This document shows, one piece after another, positions 34,344-43,556 of a DNA stretch of 64,000 bases. Numbering within the stretch: position 1 is the first letter of the stretch; the number at the start of each line of letters is the position of its first letter. Source of the stretch: Simplicispira psychrophila DSM 11588 (GTDB lineage: Bacteria; Pseudomonadota; Gammaproteobacteria; Burkholderiales; Burkholderiaceae_C); the NCBI RefSeq assembly GCF_000688255.1, contig NZ_JHYS01000002.1:248001-312000 (forward strand), read 5' to 3'. A program made the position numbers and the translations under genes. The notes beneath the pieces were generated by a model, which was not told where the DNA came from, ran no database searches, and saw only the letters and a program-made list of their open reading frames with translations.

Positions 34344-35162
34344 ATGAAAGCATTTTCTTGGAAGCACATGGCTGGTGCTTTTGCACTCGCCTGCACGCCG
34401 CTTTTGACGCAAGCAGCACCGATTTATTACACAGACTGGGCTCCTGCACAATCAGTCAGTTTCTCTGCACTTCCGCCACCAGACATTTCTGGACGGATTG
34501 CCGGCTACATGTGGTACTGCGACCCTGCAATTCCCAACGGCACTTGTTCTGGCACCCATGCTTTTCCCGACATGGCGGAATTCCGATACGCTTTTAACTT
34601 GCCCAGTAGGGCAGATTTTGGTCTTCCGCTTTATATCCAGAATGCCTACATCTCTGTGGCTGCCGACGATTACTTCTCACTCTACGTCAACGGTAACCTA
34701 AAAACACCCAACGGCGTGTGGCATGACGATACGGGAGGCAGTGAGGTTACTTTCGATTTAACGAGCTCTCTCATCCTCGGGGCACCGAATGAAATTCTCA
34801 TTTTTGCTTGCGATGGCAATCCGCCTAATCCGCGCGTTGCCGCCGGCGCAACGCCTGCGGGAGGCTGGGGCGGGTGCCCGAAAGCCTCGGATCGGGTGAA
34901 CAGTTGGCTGCTGACGGATGGGCTGATCGAGGTTAATTACAACACCCCAGGAGGCGCGACTGTCTTCCGTACCACCTTAAACAGCACGAGTGCAGAAGAG
35001 CTTACCAATTGGGAAGCGCGCGGCGCTTTCACGGTACCTGAACCGGGCAGCGTCTTCTTGGTCATTGCGGGGGTGGGCTGGCTGCTAGTGCGGCGCAAGG
35101 GAGGCAGCATGGCTGCCAAAGGATCTCAGGCAGCGCAGACGCAGGTCTTCCCAGTGGTGTAA
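34344..35162 (+). CDS. PEP-CTERM exported protein
   Basis: A 272-residue secreted protein. GAGGTAACAC precedes the ATG. The signal peptide is MKAFSWKHMAGAFALACTPL to about residue 27 (TQAAP). The middle is a beta-rich region with aromatic residues and DDYFSLYVNGNLKTPNG, which resembles carbohydrate-binding or PA14-like sandwiches only loosely. A PEP-CTERM sorting signal lies near residues 232-255: VPEPGSVFLVIAGVGWLLVR then RK. In known systems an exosortase cuts there to release the protein to the envelope or exopolysaccharide matrix. Here 20 more residues (Ser-, Ala- and Gln-rich) follow the basic cluster, which is unusual. No exosortase gene lies in the window. Confidence 0.88.
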   Translation: MKAFSWKHMAGAFALACTPLLTQAAPIYYTDWAPAQSVSFSALPPPDISGRIAGYMWYCDPAIPNGTCSGTHAFPDMAEFRYAFNLPSRADFGLPLYIQNAYISVAADDYFSLYVNGNLKTPNGVWHDDTGGSEVTFDLTSSLILGAPNEILIFACDGNPPNPRVAAGATPAGGWGGCPKASDRVNSWLLTDGLIEVNYNTPGGATVFRTTLNSTSAEELTNWEARGAFTVPEPGSVFLVIAGVGWLLVRRKGGSMAAKGSQAAQTQVFPVV

Positions 35163-35356
35163 AGCTGTTTTTGGATCAAAAAAGCTGTGTTATTGGGGGT
35201 CGGATTTCAATTGGCGCGATGGCTCTGTATTCCGCCCACGGGGATAGAGCACGAGTTTTTTGTCTGCAAGCGTCCAAAAAATTGTGATCCAACCCCATGA
35301 CCTGCTGTTGTGGGTTATCAAACTATTGAATTCACGGTGTGCGATGGCGGCAGGTT

Positions 35357-35442
35357 GTAGGTCGGGTTAGCCCAAAGGGCGTAACCCGACAGGTTTTTCG
35401 GCTCCGGAAATGTCGGGTTACGCTGCGCTAACCCGACCTACG
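35357..35442. repeat. GTAGGTCGGGTTAGC inverted-repeat element, full copy
   Basis: Outer arms GTAGGTCGGGTTAGC and GCTAACCCGACCTACG are complementary; inside are GTAACCCGACA and TGTCGGGTTACG, also complementary. The 86-bp unit can thus fold as one long hairpin or two smaller ones. Confidence 0.82.
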
Positions 35443-35461
35443 CGATAAACGCAATCCTGAT

Positions 35462-35547
35462 TTGATAGCTGCTACCGCACGTTAAATGGCTGTTTCAAGC
35501 CTATTAAACGCTGAGTTTATTGAAATACGTGCGCTAGTAGCTATCAA
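35462..35547. repeat. Dispersed palindromic repeat, full copy
   Basis: Arms GATAGCTGCTACCGCACGT and ACGTGCGCTAGTAGCTATC pair along their whole length with few mismatches, separated by about 45 bases. Confidence 0.85.
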
Positions 35548-35567
35548 TTTTGCATGGCGCCCACGTC

Positions 35568-36392
35568 TCACAGCACGCGGTGCTGTAGCGCTGGCAGTTG
35601 CATCCGCACTTGCTGCACGCGCGTGGCGTGCAGCTCGCTCAGGACCACGCCGGTGCCTTGGGCTTGCAGCGCCAGCACCTCGCCCCACGGATCGATGGCC
35701 AGGCTGTGGCCCCAGGTGTGGCGGCCGTTGTCGTGCACGCCGCCTTGGGCTGCGGCCAGCACGTAGGCCTGGTTTTCAATGGCGCGGGCGCGCAGCAGCA
35801 GTTCCCAGTGCGCCTGGCCGGTGGTGTAGGTGAAGGCGCTGGGCACCAGCAGCAGGTCGGCGCCGGCGCGGGCGTGTTGGCGGTACAGCTCGGGAAAGCG
35901 CAGGTCATAGCAGACGCTTAGACCGATGCACCAGCGGTGGCCGTCGCCGGACGGCAGGTGAAACTGCACCGGCGCCGTGCCGGCCTCGATGGTGTGGCCT
36001 TCGTCGTAGTGCTCGCGGCCATTGTCGAAACGGAATAGGTGGATTTTGTCGTAGCGCGCCACGCACTCGCCGGTGGGGGCATACACCAGACTGCTGTTGC
36101 GCACGCGCTGCGCGTCGCCACTGTCCGTGCAGGCCAGCGGCAGTGTGCCGCCGACCAGCCACAGGCCCAGTTCGCGGGCGGCGCTGGCCAGAAAATCTTG
36201 CACTGGCCCGTGGCCGAAGGGCTCGGCCAGCGCCAGTTTGTCGCTGTCGCGCAGCCCCATCACCGAGAAATATTCGGGCAATACCGCCAGTTCGGCGCCC
36301 AGGGCGGCGGCCTGCTCCAGCAGCGTGCGCGCTTGCGCCAGGTTGTCGGTCAGGCGAGGGGACGAGACCATCTGGATGGCGGCAATTTTCAC
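35568..36392 (-). CDS. Carbon-nitrogen hydrolase (Nit1/omega-amidase-like)
   Basis: A 274-residue amidohydrolase of the nitrilase superfamily. The Glu-Lys-Cys triad is visible: ELAVLPEYFSVMG (Glu), RYDKIHLFRFDNG (Lys) and GLSVCYDLRFPELYRQHARA (Cys). The opening MKIAAIQMVSSPRLTDNLAQ is typical. Proteins of the Nit1 and YbeM groups repair deaminated glutathione; that is a reasonable but unproven role here. Its ATG overlaps the stop of the yhdP-like gene by four bases, so it is translated as the second gene of that operon. Confidence 0.93.
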   Translation of the reverse strand: MKIAAIQMVSSPRLTDNLAQARTLLEQAAALGAELAVLPEYFSVMGLRDSDKLALAEPFGHGPVQDFLASAARELGLWLVGGTLPLACTDSGDAQRVRNSSLVYAPTGECVARYDKIHLFRFDNGREHYDEGHTIEAGTAPVQFHLPSGDGHRWCIGLSVCYDLRFPELYRQHARAGADLLLVPSAFTYTTGQAHWELLLRARAIENQAYVLAAAQGGVHDNGRHTWGHSLAIDPWGEVLALQAQGTGVVLSELHATRVQQVRMQLPALQHRVL

Positions 36393-39300
36393 GGGGCAAC
36401 TCCTTCTGCGCTCGGCGCTGTGGGTGATGTGGGTGATATGGGTGATATGGGTGATGGTGCTTTGTCGGCTGCGGCGGCGGCCTTGCTGCCGCGTGCGATG
36501 CGCTCGACGCGCGGATCGGCCCAGGTGCCGTCAATGCGAAATTCTTGCGTCGCCGCCTGCATCAGTGGGCCGCGCAAAAACATCTGTGCCAGAAAGCTGC
36601 CCAGGCCAATCACCGGGTTGATGGCGGTGGCTACCAGCGAGGCGGTCATGGCGTTGATCTCGGGCACGACGACGACGTGCAGGTTTTGCGTTTCGTCGGC
36701 CACGTTGGCGCTGCCTTCCATCAGTACGGCGGCGTTGACGCCTTTCATTTGCAGGTTGTTGGTGCTGGCCACGCCATCGGTCAGGGTGACGTCGCCGCGC
36801 ACAAAGTCAAAGGCAAAGCCCTGGCTGAAGACGTCGCGGAAATCCAGCGTCAGCCGCCGCGGCAGGGATTGCAAACTGAGCACGCTGAGCAGTTTGGCCA
36901 AGCCGGGGTCGGCCTTTAAAAACTGGCCGGATTCGATGTCTAGGTGGATCTGCCCGTTCATTGAGGTGTAGTCGGGACTCAGGGGCGCGCCGCGCCAGGC
37001 CACCTGTCCCTGCATTTGTCCCTTGCCCCGGCGCACCACGTCGGCCATGCCAAAGCGTTGCAGTAGCGCGCCCGTGTCGCGGATGTCCAACTGAAAATTG
37101 AGCGCGGTACGCCGCTGTGCGCCCTGGGCCGTAGCGGGGGTGGTCGGGTTCGGTAACGCCCAGTTGCCGGAGGCGCTCAGCGCAGCGTCGGGCGTGGTCA
37201 GGTTGAATTTGCTCAGGCGCCATTCGCGCTGTGCGCCTTCGCCGGCGCGGTTGTGGGCCTCCACCTCCAAGCGGCCCAGGGCGTGGCCGCGCAGGTGCAG
37301 GTCGTTGACCACAATGTCCAGCGCTGGCAGGGTGCCGGGCTGTTCGTTGAGCAAGGCTTCCACCTCGGTGTCGGCGCTGGGTGGCACCGTCAGGTGCGAC
37401 AGGCGGGCCAACAGGCGTCCGTTGGCAGCTTGCGGCGCGCCGGCCTGGTGGTATTCCAGGTAGCCACTCAATTCGCTGGCGTCCAGATTGGCGCGCCACA
37501 CCCCGCCCTCGTGCGCACCGCCGGCCACCACGTTGTGCAGGGTGCGGCCCTGCACCGTGAGCGCGGGGGTGCGCAGCGCCAGTACGGTCGGCAGGTAGTC
37601 GGTGCTGGGGGCGGTGGCGGGGGCGGACGCCGTGGTCGCTGTGCCGGTGTTTTTATCGACTGGCAACAACACCGCCTCCCAGGCATCGACATCGACCAGC
37701 GCGGTATGGACGTTGGCTGCCACGCCGTGCGCCGGCATTGGCGCGGCCTCGTCCGGCGCCAGCCCGATGGCGATGGCGCCGCGCAGCACGCGTGACGCAG
37801 CGCCGCTGATGTCGCGCACATAACGCACGTGGCCCAGCGCGCCGGCGTCCAGCGTCAGCTGGTCTTGCAGCGCAGCGTCGGATGCCAGCGACTCGGGCGT
37901 CAGCTCGGTGGTGTAGCGCATCGGCAGGGCGCTGTCGGCGCCTTTACTGAGCGGCGCGGGCAAGGACAGGGCCAGGCCTTGCAGGCTGGTGTGGACCACT
38001 ATTTCTGGCACGCCCCGGCGCATCGTCAGGGCCAGCGTATAGGGCGTGCTGCCGTTGGCGTGGCGTGCCAGTTGCGATAAAAAGCCCAGCTCGCGGGCTT
38101 GGGCCAAGCCTTCGGCGGAGGCCACACCCTGCGCGCGCATTTGCAGTGCGCTGGCGCTGGGTGGGGCGTTGGCGGCTAACACTTGCATACCGCCTTCGAG
38201 TCGCACTTCGCCGCCCAGTGCCTGGGCTTGCACGCCTTGCAGGGTAAAGCCGTTGTCGGTGAACTGCACCACGCCGCGCGCGCGGGTCAGCGCCGGCGTG
38301 TCGGGTGTCATGCGCACGTCGCTGCTGGCCAGCGTGACGCCGCCGCGCACTGTGGACTGGTGCAGGTCGCTGATCGGCAGGCGCAAGTCCAGTTGCAGGT
38401 CGGCGCTGCCGCTGCCCGTGGCTTGCGCCAAGGCATGGTGGATCAGGCCGTCGATGGGCGAGCTTTTGACGATGTCCAGGAACTCCGGCAGCGGCCCCCG
38501 CGCTTGCGCCGAGACTTCGACCACCGGATGGGCGAGATCGGCAATCTGCGTCTGTGCCTTGCGGATGTGGATATTGCGCGCACCGGTGAATAGGCCGGTG
38601 GCACCGATGACGTGCATTGACGAGCGCTCAAACACCAGTTGACCGCTCAAGCGCGTCAATGCTGGCCAGGGCCGTTCGCCTTTGGGTTGCACGCTGGGCG
38701 GCACAAAGGCGTAAGTGGCGTTTTGCACCTGCGCAGCAATGCGAAATTCGCCCTGTTTCGGGTCGTTGAAGGGGATGTCGTGCAGGTCGCCCTTGACGCG
38801 AAAGGCCACGCTGCTGGTGTTGCCGGCGAGTACCGCGTCGCGCACATAGTGGCGCGCATCGGCCGGGATGACCAGGGGCAGGTAGCGGTGCACGCGCGTG
38901 CCATCGCCGCGTGTCAGCGTGCCGTTCAAATCGAGCACCCCCGGAAAGCGCGACCCACTGCCCGAGCGCGCTGGGTCACTGGTGCGCCAAGTGGCGCGCA
39001 ACTGGCCCTGGGCGTCGGCGTTGGCAAAGCGTGTCTCGCCCACTTGCACGCTGATGTGCGGGCCGTCTTTAGCGTCCTTGCCGTCTTGGTTTTCGATCTT
39101 CCAATGCACTTCGGACGCTAGCTGGTGCAGCGCCAGCACCGGGTCTTCAAAAATGCCCGGCAGCAGCAGCGCGCCATCGGCCATGCGCAGGGTGGCTTTG
39201 CCGCCGGCTTGTGTCATCTCGGCATCGACCGTTGCGCCGCGCAGGCCGATAACGCCAGCGCTGGCGGCCTCGGGCGTGTCGGCCACTGCCAGTCCGCGCA

Positions 39301-40576
39301 CGCGGGCCTTGATTTGGTAGCGGCCCTGCGCATTGAACGGGCCTTGCCATGTCGCCTGCAGCGCCTCGACCTGGCCTTGGGGTGCGTAGGTGCGCAGGGC
39401 GTTGTGGGCGGCGTCGCCCAGTGGCAGGCCCTGTGCAATCCGGGCCAGCGCGGCCAGATCCAGGCGGTCGGCGGTCAGTTCGCTGCGCTCTTGGCCGGCG
39501 CGCCCGCCGCCGTCGCTGTGTTGCAGGCGCAGATTGCCGCCCGGCCAGCGCAGGCCGTCGTCGGTCACAAACTGCAGTCCCTGGGTCGAGGCTTCAAAGC
39601 CGCCGTCCAGCCGGCGCCCGGTGACCCGGCCTTGCACCTGCGGCAATGCCAGCGGCTGCAAATTCTGGCCCAGCGTGGCGCGCACCTGGGCCAGCGCGAT
39701 GTCGGCACTGCCGCCGACGACTTGGCCACGCGCCACGTCCACCCAGGCGCGCACGGCGCCGTGGCCTTGGGCCAGATCGATGCCGGGGTCGAGCTTCAAG
39801 TGATGGCGCAGCTGCGCGGCGTCGATGCGCGTGAAATCGGCAAACAGCTGACCGCTCCATTGCTGCCAATCGCCGCGGTGGGTGGACAGCAAGGGCTGTC
39901 GAAAGCGACCCATCAACGTAAAGCGCTCACCCCAGGCGGCTGGCGGTGTGGCGTCGATGCGCAGGCGGTGGCGCCAATTGCCGTTGCGCAGCAACATATC
40001 CACCGCGTCCAGCGCCAGCGGTGGGGCGCCGCGCAGTTCGTCCGTCCAGCGCAAGGTGCCGCCGCGCACCACCACTTCGGTCTGGCCAAACAGCCAGTCG
40101 GCGGCGCGGGTGTCGCCGGAAGAGGTGTCGGAAAACAGCAATCCGGCGATAAAGATGCGCCCGTCGGCGGTGCGGCGAATGTCCAGTTCGGGGCGCTCGA
40201 TGTAGAGCTGTTCAAACCCCAGGCGCCACAGCGAGCGCGGCGACAGGGCGACCACCACCCGGGGCAGGCGCAGCGCTTCGCGGCCTTGCGCGTCCAGCAG
40301 CGCCACGTCGCCCAGTTCGACCGCCGGGATCAGGCCGTCGCTGCGCGCGCTCAAAGTGCCTATGCGCACCGGTATCCCCAAGGCGTGTCCGGCCTGCTCT
40401 TGCAGCTGCACGCGGTAGTCGCCGATACGCGGCACAATCCAGCCGTGAAGTGCCCCCCAGGCTGCTGCCAGCACCAGCAGAACCACCAGCATCAATCCCA
40501 GAGACCACCGCGCCAACCATGCCGCTGATTTCAGCAGGCGTGAGGGGTGCGAAGAAGGTGGCAAGGGGTCATGCAT
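36389..40576 (-). CDS. YhdP-family AsmA-like envelope protein
   Basis: A very large protein, about 1395 residues, of the YhdP/DUF3971 family of AsmA-like bridges thought to carry phospholipids from the inner to the outer membrane. It has a single N-terminal membrane helix (LGLMLVVLLVLAAAWGALHG) followed by a long, beta-rich periplasmic body, and the C-terminal AsmA-like segment includes FDFVRGDVTLTDGVASTNNL. The extreme C-terminus is a low-complexity tail SPISPISPTSPTAPS encoded by nine-base tandem repeats at 36420-36456. The start MHDPLPPSS is chosen; no strong ribosome site is seen. It is divergent from glnE, with the start regions overlapping. Confidence 0.92.
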   Translation of the reverse strand: MHDPLPPSSHPSRLLKSAAWLARWSLGLMLVVLLVLAAAWGALHGWIVPRIGDYRVQLQEQAGHALGIPVRIGTLSARSDGLIPAVELGDVALLDAQGREALRLPRVVVALSPRSLWRLGFEQLYIERPELDIRRTADGRIFIAGLLFSDTSSGDTRAADWLFGQTEVVVRGGTLRWTDELRGAPPLALDAVDMLLRNGNWRHRLRIDATPPAAWGERFTLMGRFRQPLLSTHRGDWQQWSGQLFADFTRIDAAQLRHHLKLDPGIDLAQGHGAVRAWVDVARGQVVGGSADIALAQVRATLGQNLQPLALPQVQGRVTGRRLDGGFEASTQGLQFVTDDGLRWPGGNLRLQHSDGGGRAGQERSELTADRLDLAALARIAQGLPLGDAAHNALRTYAPQGQVEALQATWQGPFNAQGRYQIKARVRGLAVADTPEAASAGVIGLRGATVDAEMTQAGGKATLRMADGALLLPGIFEDPVLALHQLASEVHWKIENQDGKDAKDGPHISVQVGETRFANADAQGQLRATWRTSDPARSGSGSRFPGVLDLNGTLTRGDGTRVHRYLPLVIPADARHYVRDAVLAGNTSSVAFRVKGDLHDIPFNDPKQGEFRIAAQVQNATYAFVPPSVQPKGERPWPALTRLSGQLVFERSSMHVIGATGLFTGARNIHIRKAQTQIADLAHPVVEVSAQARGPLPEFLDIVKSSPIDGLIHHALAQATGSGSADLQLDLRLPISDLHQSTVRGGVTLASSDVRMTPDTPALTRARGVVQFTDNGFTLQGVQAQALGGEVRLEGGMQVLAANAPPSASALQMRAQGVASAEGLAQARELGFLSQLARHANGSTPYTLALTMRRGVPEIVVHTSLQGLALSLPAPLSKGADSALPMRYTTELTPESLASDAALQDQLTLDAGALGHVRYVRDISGAASRVLRGAIAIGLAPDEAAPMPAHGVAANVHTALVDVDAWEAVLLPVDKNTGTATTASAPATAPSTDYLPTVLALRTPALTVQGRTLHNVVAGGAHEGGVWRANLDASELSGYLEYHQAGAPQAANGRLLARLSHLTVPPSADTEVEALLNEQPGTLPALDIVVNDLHLRGHALGRLEVEAHNRAGEGAQREWRLSKFNLTTPDAALSASGNWALPNPTTPATAQGAQRRTALNFQLDIRDTGALLQRFGMADVVRRGKGQMQGQVAWRGAPLSPDYTSMNGQIHLDIESGQFLKADPGLAKLLSVLSLQSLPRRLTLDFRDVFSQGFAFDFVRGDVTLTDGVASTNNLQMKGVNAAVLMEGSANVADETQNLHVVVVPEINAMTASLVATAINPVIGLGSFLAQMFLRGPLMQAATQEFRIDGTWADPRVERIARGSKAAAAADKAPSPISPISPTSPTAPSAEGVAP
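36420..36456. repeat. Nine-base tandem repeat in the 3' end of yhdP-like gene
   Basis: About four units of RTGGGTGAT (for example GTGGGTGAT, ATGGGTGAT) give the Ser/Thr-Pro-Ile repeats at the protein C-terminus. A change in copy number would keep the frame. Confidence 0.7.
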
Positions 40577-40601
40577 GGCGGGCTTGGGGGAGGCAGGAAT
40601 T

Positions 40602-43436
40602 ATGACCCGCGCTCCTAGTGTGGGTTCCATGCGACCCCGGTCGTTTTACATGCGGCTTACCCTGGCCGCGCAGGCCATGCAGACAGCTCACCTTGACAGC
40701 ACCGCCCCCGAAGTTCACTGCCCCGCAGCAGCCTATTCGCGATTTTTTCAGCGCCTGCACCGCCGTTATGGCGCGCAACTGTCCTTTCTGGAGCCCGGCG
40801 CGCCGGTGCGCTCGCGCATGGCCAGCACCCTGGCCGCGTTAGAGGCCCGCGGCAACGACGTCGGCACCGCCCTGCGCATCCTGCGCCAGCTGGTGCTGGA
40901 GCGGCTGATGTGCCTCGATTGCGCCGAGCAAGCCCCGCTAGAGACCATCACCCGCGCCATGACCGATCTGGCCGAGCTGGCGCTGGACCGGGCCTGCCAG
41001 CAGGCGCGTGCCGACCTGGATGAGCGCTACGGCCCCCCCTGCGGGCCGCAGGGCCAGGAGGTGCAGTTGTGGGTGATCGGCATGGGCAAGCTGGGCGCGC
41101 GTGAACTCAATGTGTCTAGCGACATCGACCTGATCTACGTCTATGAGCACGACGGCGAGACGCGTGGCCGGCCCGATGGGCGTGGGCGCATCTCGCACCA
41201 CGAATACTTTGCCTATGCCGTCAAGACCATCTACAGCCTGATTGGCGACACCACCGAGCACGGCTTTGTGTTTCGCGTCGATCTGGCGCTGCGCCCGAAC
41301 GGCAACTCCGGCCCGCCCGCCGTGTCGCTGGCCGCGCTGGAGGAATACCTGCAGGTGCAGGGGCGCGAATGGGAGCGTTTTGCCTGGCTCAAAAGCCGCA
41401 TCGTGGCGCCCGCTGCCAGCATTGCCAGTCCGGCGGTGCAGGCGCTGCGCGCGGTGGTGCTGCCGTTTGTCTTTCGCCGTTACCTAGACTACAGCGTGTT
41501 CGACGCACTGCGTGCGCTGCACCAGCAAATCCGCGACCACGCGGCCAAGCGCAGCGCCGGCCGGCCTGAGCGCGCCAACGACGTCAAGCTCTCGCGCGGC
41601 GGCATCCGCGAGATCGAGTTCACCGTGCAGTTGCTGCAGGTGGTGCGCGGCGGCCAGTTCCCTGAATTGCGCCGGCGTCCGACGCTGGAAGCCCTGCAGC
41701 GCCTGGCCGAGGCCGGGCTGATGCCGCAGCAGACCGCACAGGCGCTGGCCGAGGCTTACACCTTTTTGCGCCGCGTCGAGCACCGCATCCAGTACCTTGA
41801 CGACCAGCAAACCCATGTCCTGCCGACACGCGACGACGATTTGGGCTGGATTGCGCAGACCCTGGGCTGCGCCGACAGTTGCAGCTTTTTGCACCAGTTG
41901 GACGCACACCGCGAATTGGTGGCGCAAGAATTTGACACCTTGCTGGGCGGCAACGATAAAAAAACATGCCAGGGCGGTGGCTGCGGCGCGCAAAAAAACG
42001 GCTCCGCTGCCCCGCCCGAGCTGCAATCGCTGCTCGATACGCTGCCGCCGTTGCTGCGCGAGCGCGTGGCCGAATGGCGCAGCCATGCGCGTGTGCTGGC
42101 GCTGCGCGACGAAGCGCGCGCGCGCCTGTTTCGCGTGGTACAGCGCACCGCACAATGGGTCAAAGAGGGTACGGTCAACGAAGCGGCCGCCGTGCGCCTG
42201 GTCGATTGGCTCGAACCGCTGTTGCGCCGCGAAAGCTACTTGGCGCTGCTGCTGGAGCGTCCGGCCGTCCATGAGCAAATGCTGCACCTGCTGGGTGCGG
42301 CGCGTTGGTCGGCGCGCTACCTGCTGCAGCACCCTGGTGTGATTGACGAACTGGCGGGCAATTCGCTGCTGTCCGAGCGCTTTGTCGCCGCCGACTTTGA
42401 GCGCGATTTGCAGCTGCGCCTGGCCTCGGTGCGCTCGACGCAGGAAGACGACACCGAAACCCTGCTCAATCTGCTGCGCCGTGCCCACCACGCCGAAACT
42501 TTTCGCACCTTGGCACGCGACGTCGAAGGGCGCCTGACGGTCGAACAGGTGGCCGACGACCTGAGTGCGCTGGCCGACAGCGTGCTGCGCATCACCGCGC
42601 AGTGGTGCTGGGCCCGCCTGAAAAACCGCCACCGCGACGAGCCGCAATTCGCCATCATTGGCTACGGCAAGCTGGGGGGCAAAGAGCTCGGCTACGGTAG
42701 CGACCTGGACATCGTGTTTGTCTTTGACGATGACGACGAGCGTGCCCCTGAGGTCTACGCCGCCTTTGTGCGCAAGCTGATCAACTGGCTGGCCGTCAAG
42801 ACCGGTGAGGGCGATCTGTTCGAGATCGATACTGCGCTGCGCCCCAACGGCAGCTCGGGCCTGCTGGTCACCAGCTTTGAGGCCTACGCCAACTACCAGC
42901 AGCAGCGCGGCAGCAACACCGCCTGGACCTGGGAACACCAGGCCATGACGCGCGCGCGCTTTGTGTTGGGCAGCGAGGCCCTGCGCGCTCGCTTTGATGT
43001 GGTGCGCGAGGCCGTCATCAGTGCCCCGCGCGATGCAGCGGCGCTGCGCGCAGAAATTGTTGCCATGCGCGAGCGCGTGCGCCAGGCCCACCCGGTGCAC
43101 AGTGACAAATTTGACGTCAAGCACAGCCCCGGTGCCATGGTGGACGCCGAATTTGCCGTGCAGTACCTGGTGCTGTCGCAATCGGGCACACACCCGCAAT
43201 TGCTCGGCAACGTCGGCAATATCGCCCTGTTGCAACGCGCCGAAGAAACTGGACTGCTGCCCGCTGGCGTGGGCAATGCCGCTGCCGCTGCCTATCGCCA
43301 GCTGCGCAGCGTGCAACACAAGGCGCGGCTCGATGAGGCGTCGCTGGAAGTCGAGCCGGCCACGCTGGAGCCAGAGCGCCGCGCCGTGCTGGCGCTGTGG
43401 ACGGCGGTATTTGGCGCTCCTTTCGCTGTGGCTTGA
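40602..43436 (+). CDS. glnE: Glutamine synthetase adenylyltransferase/deadenylase
   Basis: A 944-residue bifunctional enzyme that adenylylates and deadenylylates glutamine synthetase in response to PII. The start MTRAPSVGSMRPRSF follows GGAGGCAGGAATT, a good ribosome site; other ATGs in frame lie at 40575 and 40677. The N-terminal nucleotidyltransferase (deadenylylase) has MGKLGARELNVSSDIDLIYV at about residues 160-180, and the C-terminal one has GYGKLGGKELGYGSDLDIVF at about 690. Each is followed by a GlnD-like helical domain. A Cys-Gly-rich insert (CQGGGCGAQKNGS) separates the halves near residue 460. It stands alone, divergent from the yhdP-like gene. Confidence 0.95.
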   Translation: MTRAPSVGSMRPRSFYMRLTLAAQAMQTAHLDSTAPEVHCPAAAYSRFFQRLHRRYGAQLSFLEPGAPVRSRMASTLAALEARGNDVGTALRILRQLVLERLMCLDCAEQAPLETITRAMTDLAELALDRACQQARADLDERYGPPCGPQGQEVQLWVIGMGKLGARELNVSSDIDLIYVYEHDGETRGRPDGRGRISHHEYFAYAVKTIYSLIGDTTEHGFVFRVDLALRPNGNSGPPAVSLAALEEYLQVQGREWERFAWLKSRIVAPAASIASPAVQALRAVVLPFVFRRYLDYSVFDALRALHQQIRDHAAKRSAGRPERANDVKLSRGGIREIEFTVQLLQVVRGGQFPELRRRPTLEALQRLAEAGLMPQQTAQALAEAYTFLRRVEHRIQYLDDQQTHVLPTRDDDLGWIAQTLGCADSCSFLHQLDAHRELVAQEFDTLLGGNDKKTCQGGGCGAQKNGSAAPPELQSLLDTLPPLLRERVAEWRSHARVLALRDEARARLFRVVQRTAQWVKEGTVNEAAAVRLVDWLEPLLRRESYLALLLERPAVHEQMLHLLGAARWSARYLLQHPGVIDELAGNSLLSERFVAADFERDLQLRLASVRSTQEDDTETLLNLLRRAHHAETFRTLARDVEGRLTVEQVADDLSALADSVLRITAQWCWARLKNRHRDEPQFAIIGYGKLGGKELGYGSDLDIVFVFDDDDERAPEVYAAFVRKLINWLAVKTGEGDLFEIDTALRPNGSSGLLVTSFEAYANYQQQRGSNTAWTWEHQAMTRARFVLGSEALRARFDVVREAVISAPRDAAALRAEIVAMRERVRQAHPVHSDKFDVKHSPGAMVDAEFAVQYLVLSQSGTHPQLLGNVGNIALLQRAEETGLLPAGVGNAAAAAYRQLRSVQHKARLDEASLEVEPATLEPERRAVLALWTAVFGAPFAVA

Positions 43437-43556
43437 GGGCGTCCGATAGGCCCCCGATGGCGATGCCCATAAACTTCTGCGCTCGGGTGTCAGGGAATTC
43501 CCTTGGCGCATTGCCAGTGACGTATCGCCACACGGTCTGATAATTCGCCCATTACC

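Larger units (their letters stand above)
35163..35567. other. Gene-free interval with repeat elements
   Basis: About 400 bases without a coding frame. The first half shows nothing recognisable. The second half holds two palindromic elements, one of the GTAGGTCGGG family and one of the ATAGCT family, listed separately. Confidence 0.6.

Noticed and set aside
39125-40528. A 467-codon plus-strand frame
   Set aside because: Antisense to the YhdP-like gene; Gln-, Ala- and Arg-rich, with no known motif.
41484-43511. A 675-codon open frame on the minus strand
   Set aside because: Entirely antisense to glnE, which has unambiguous motifs; residue use is that of a mirror frame.
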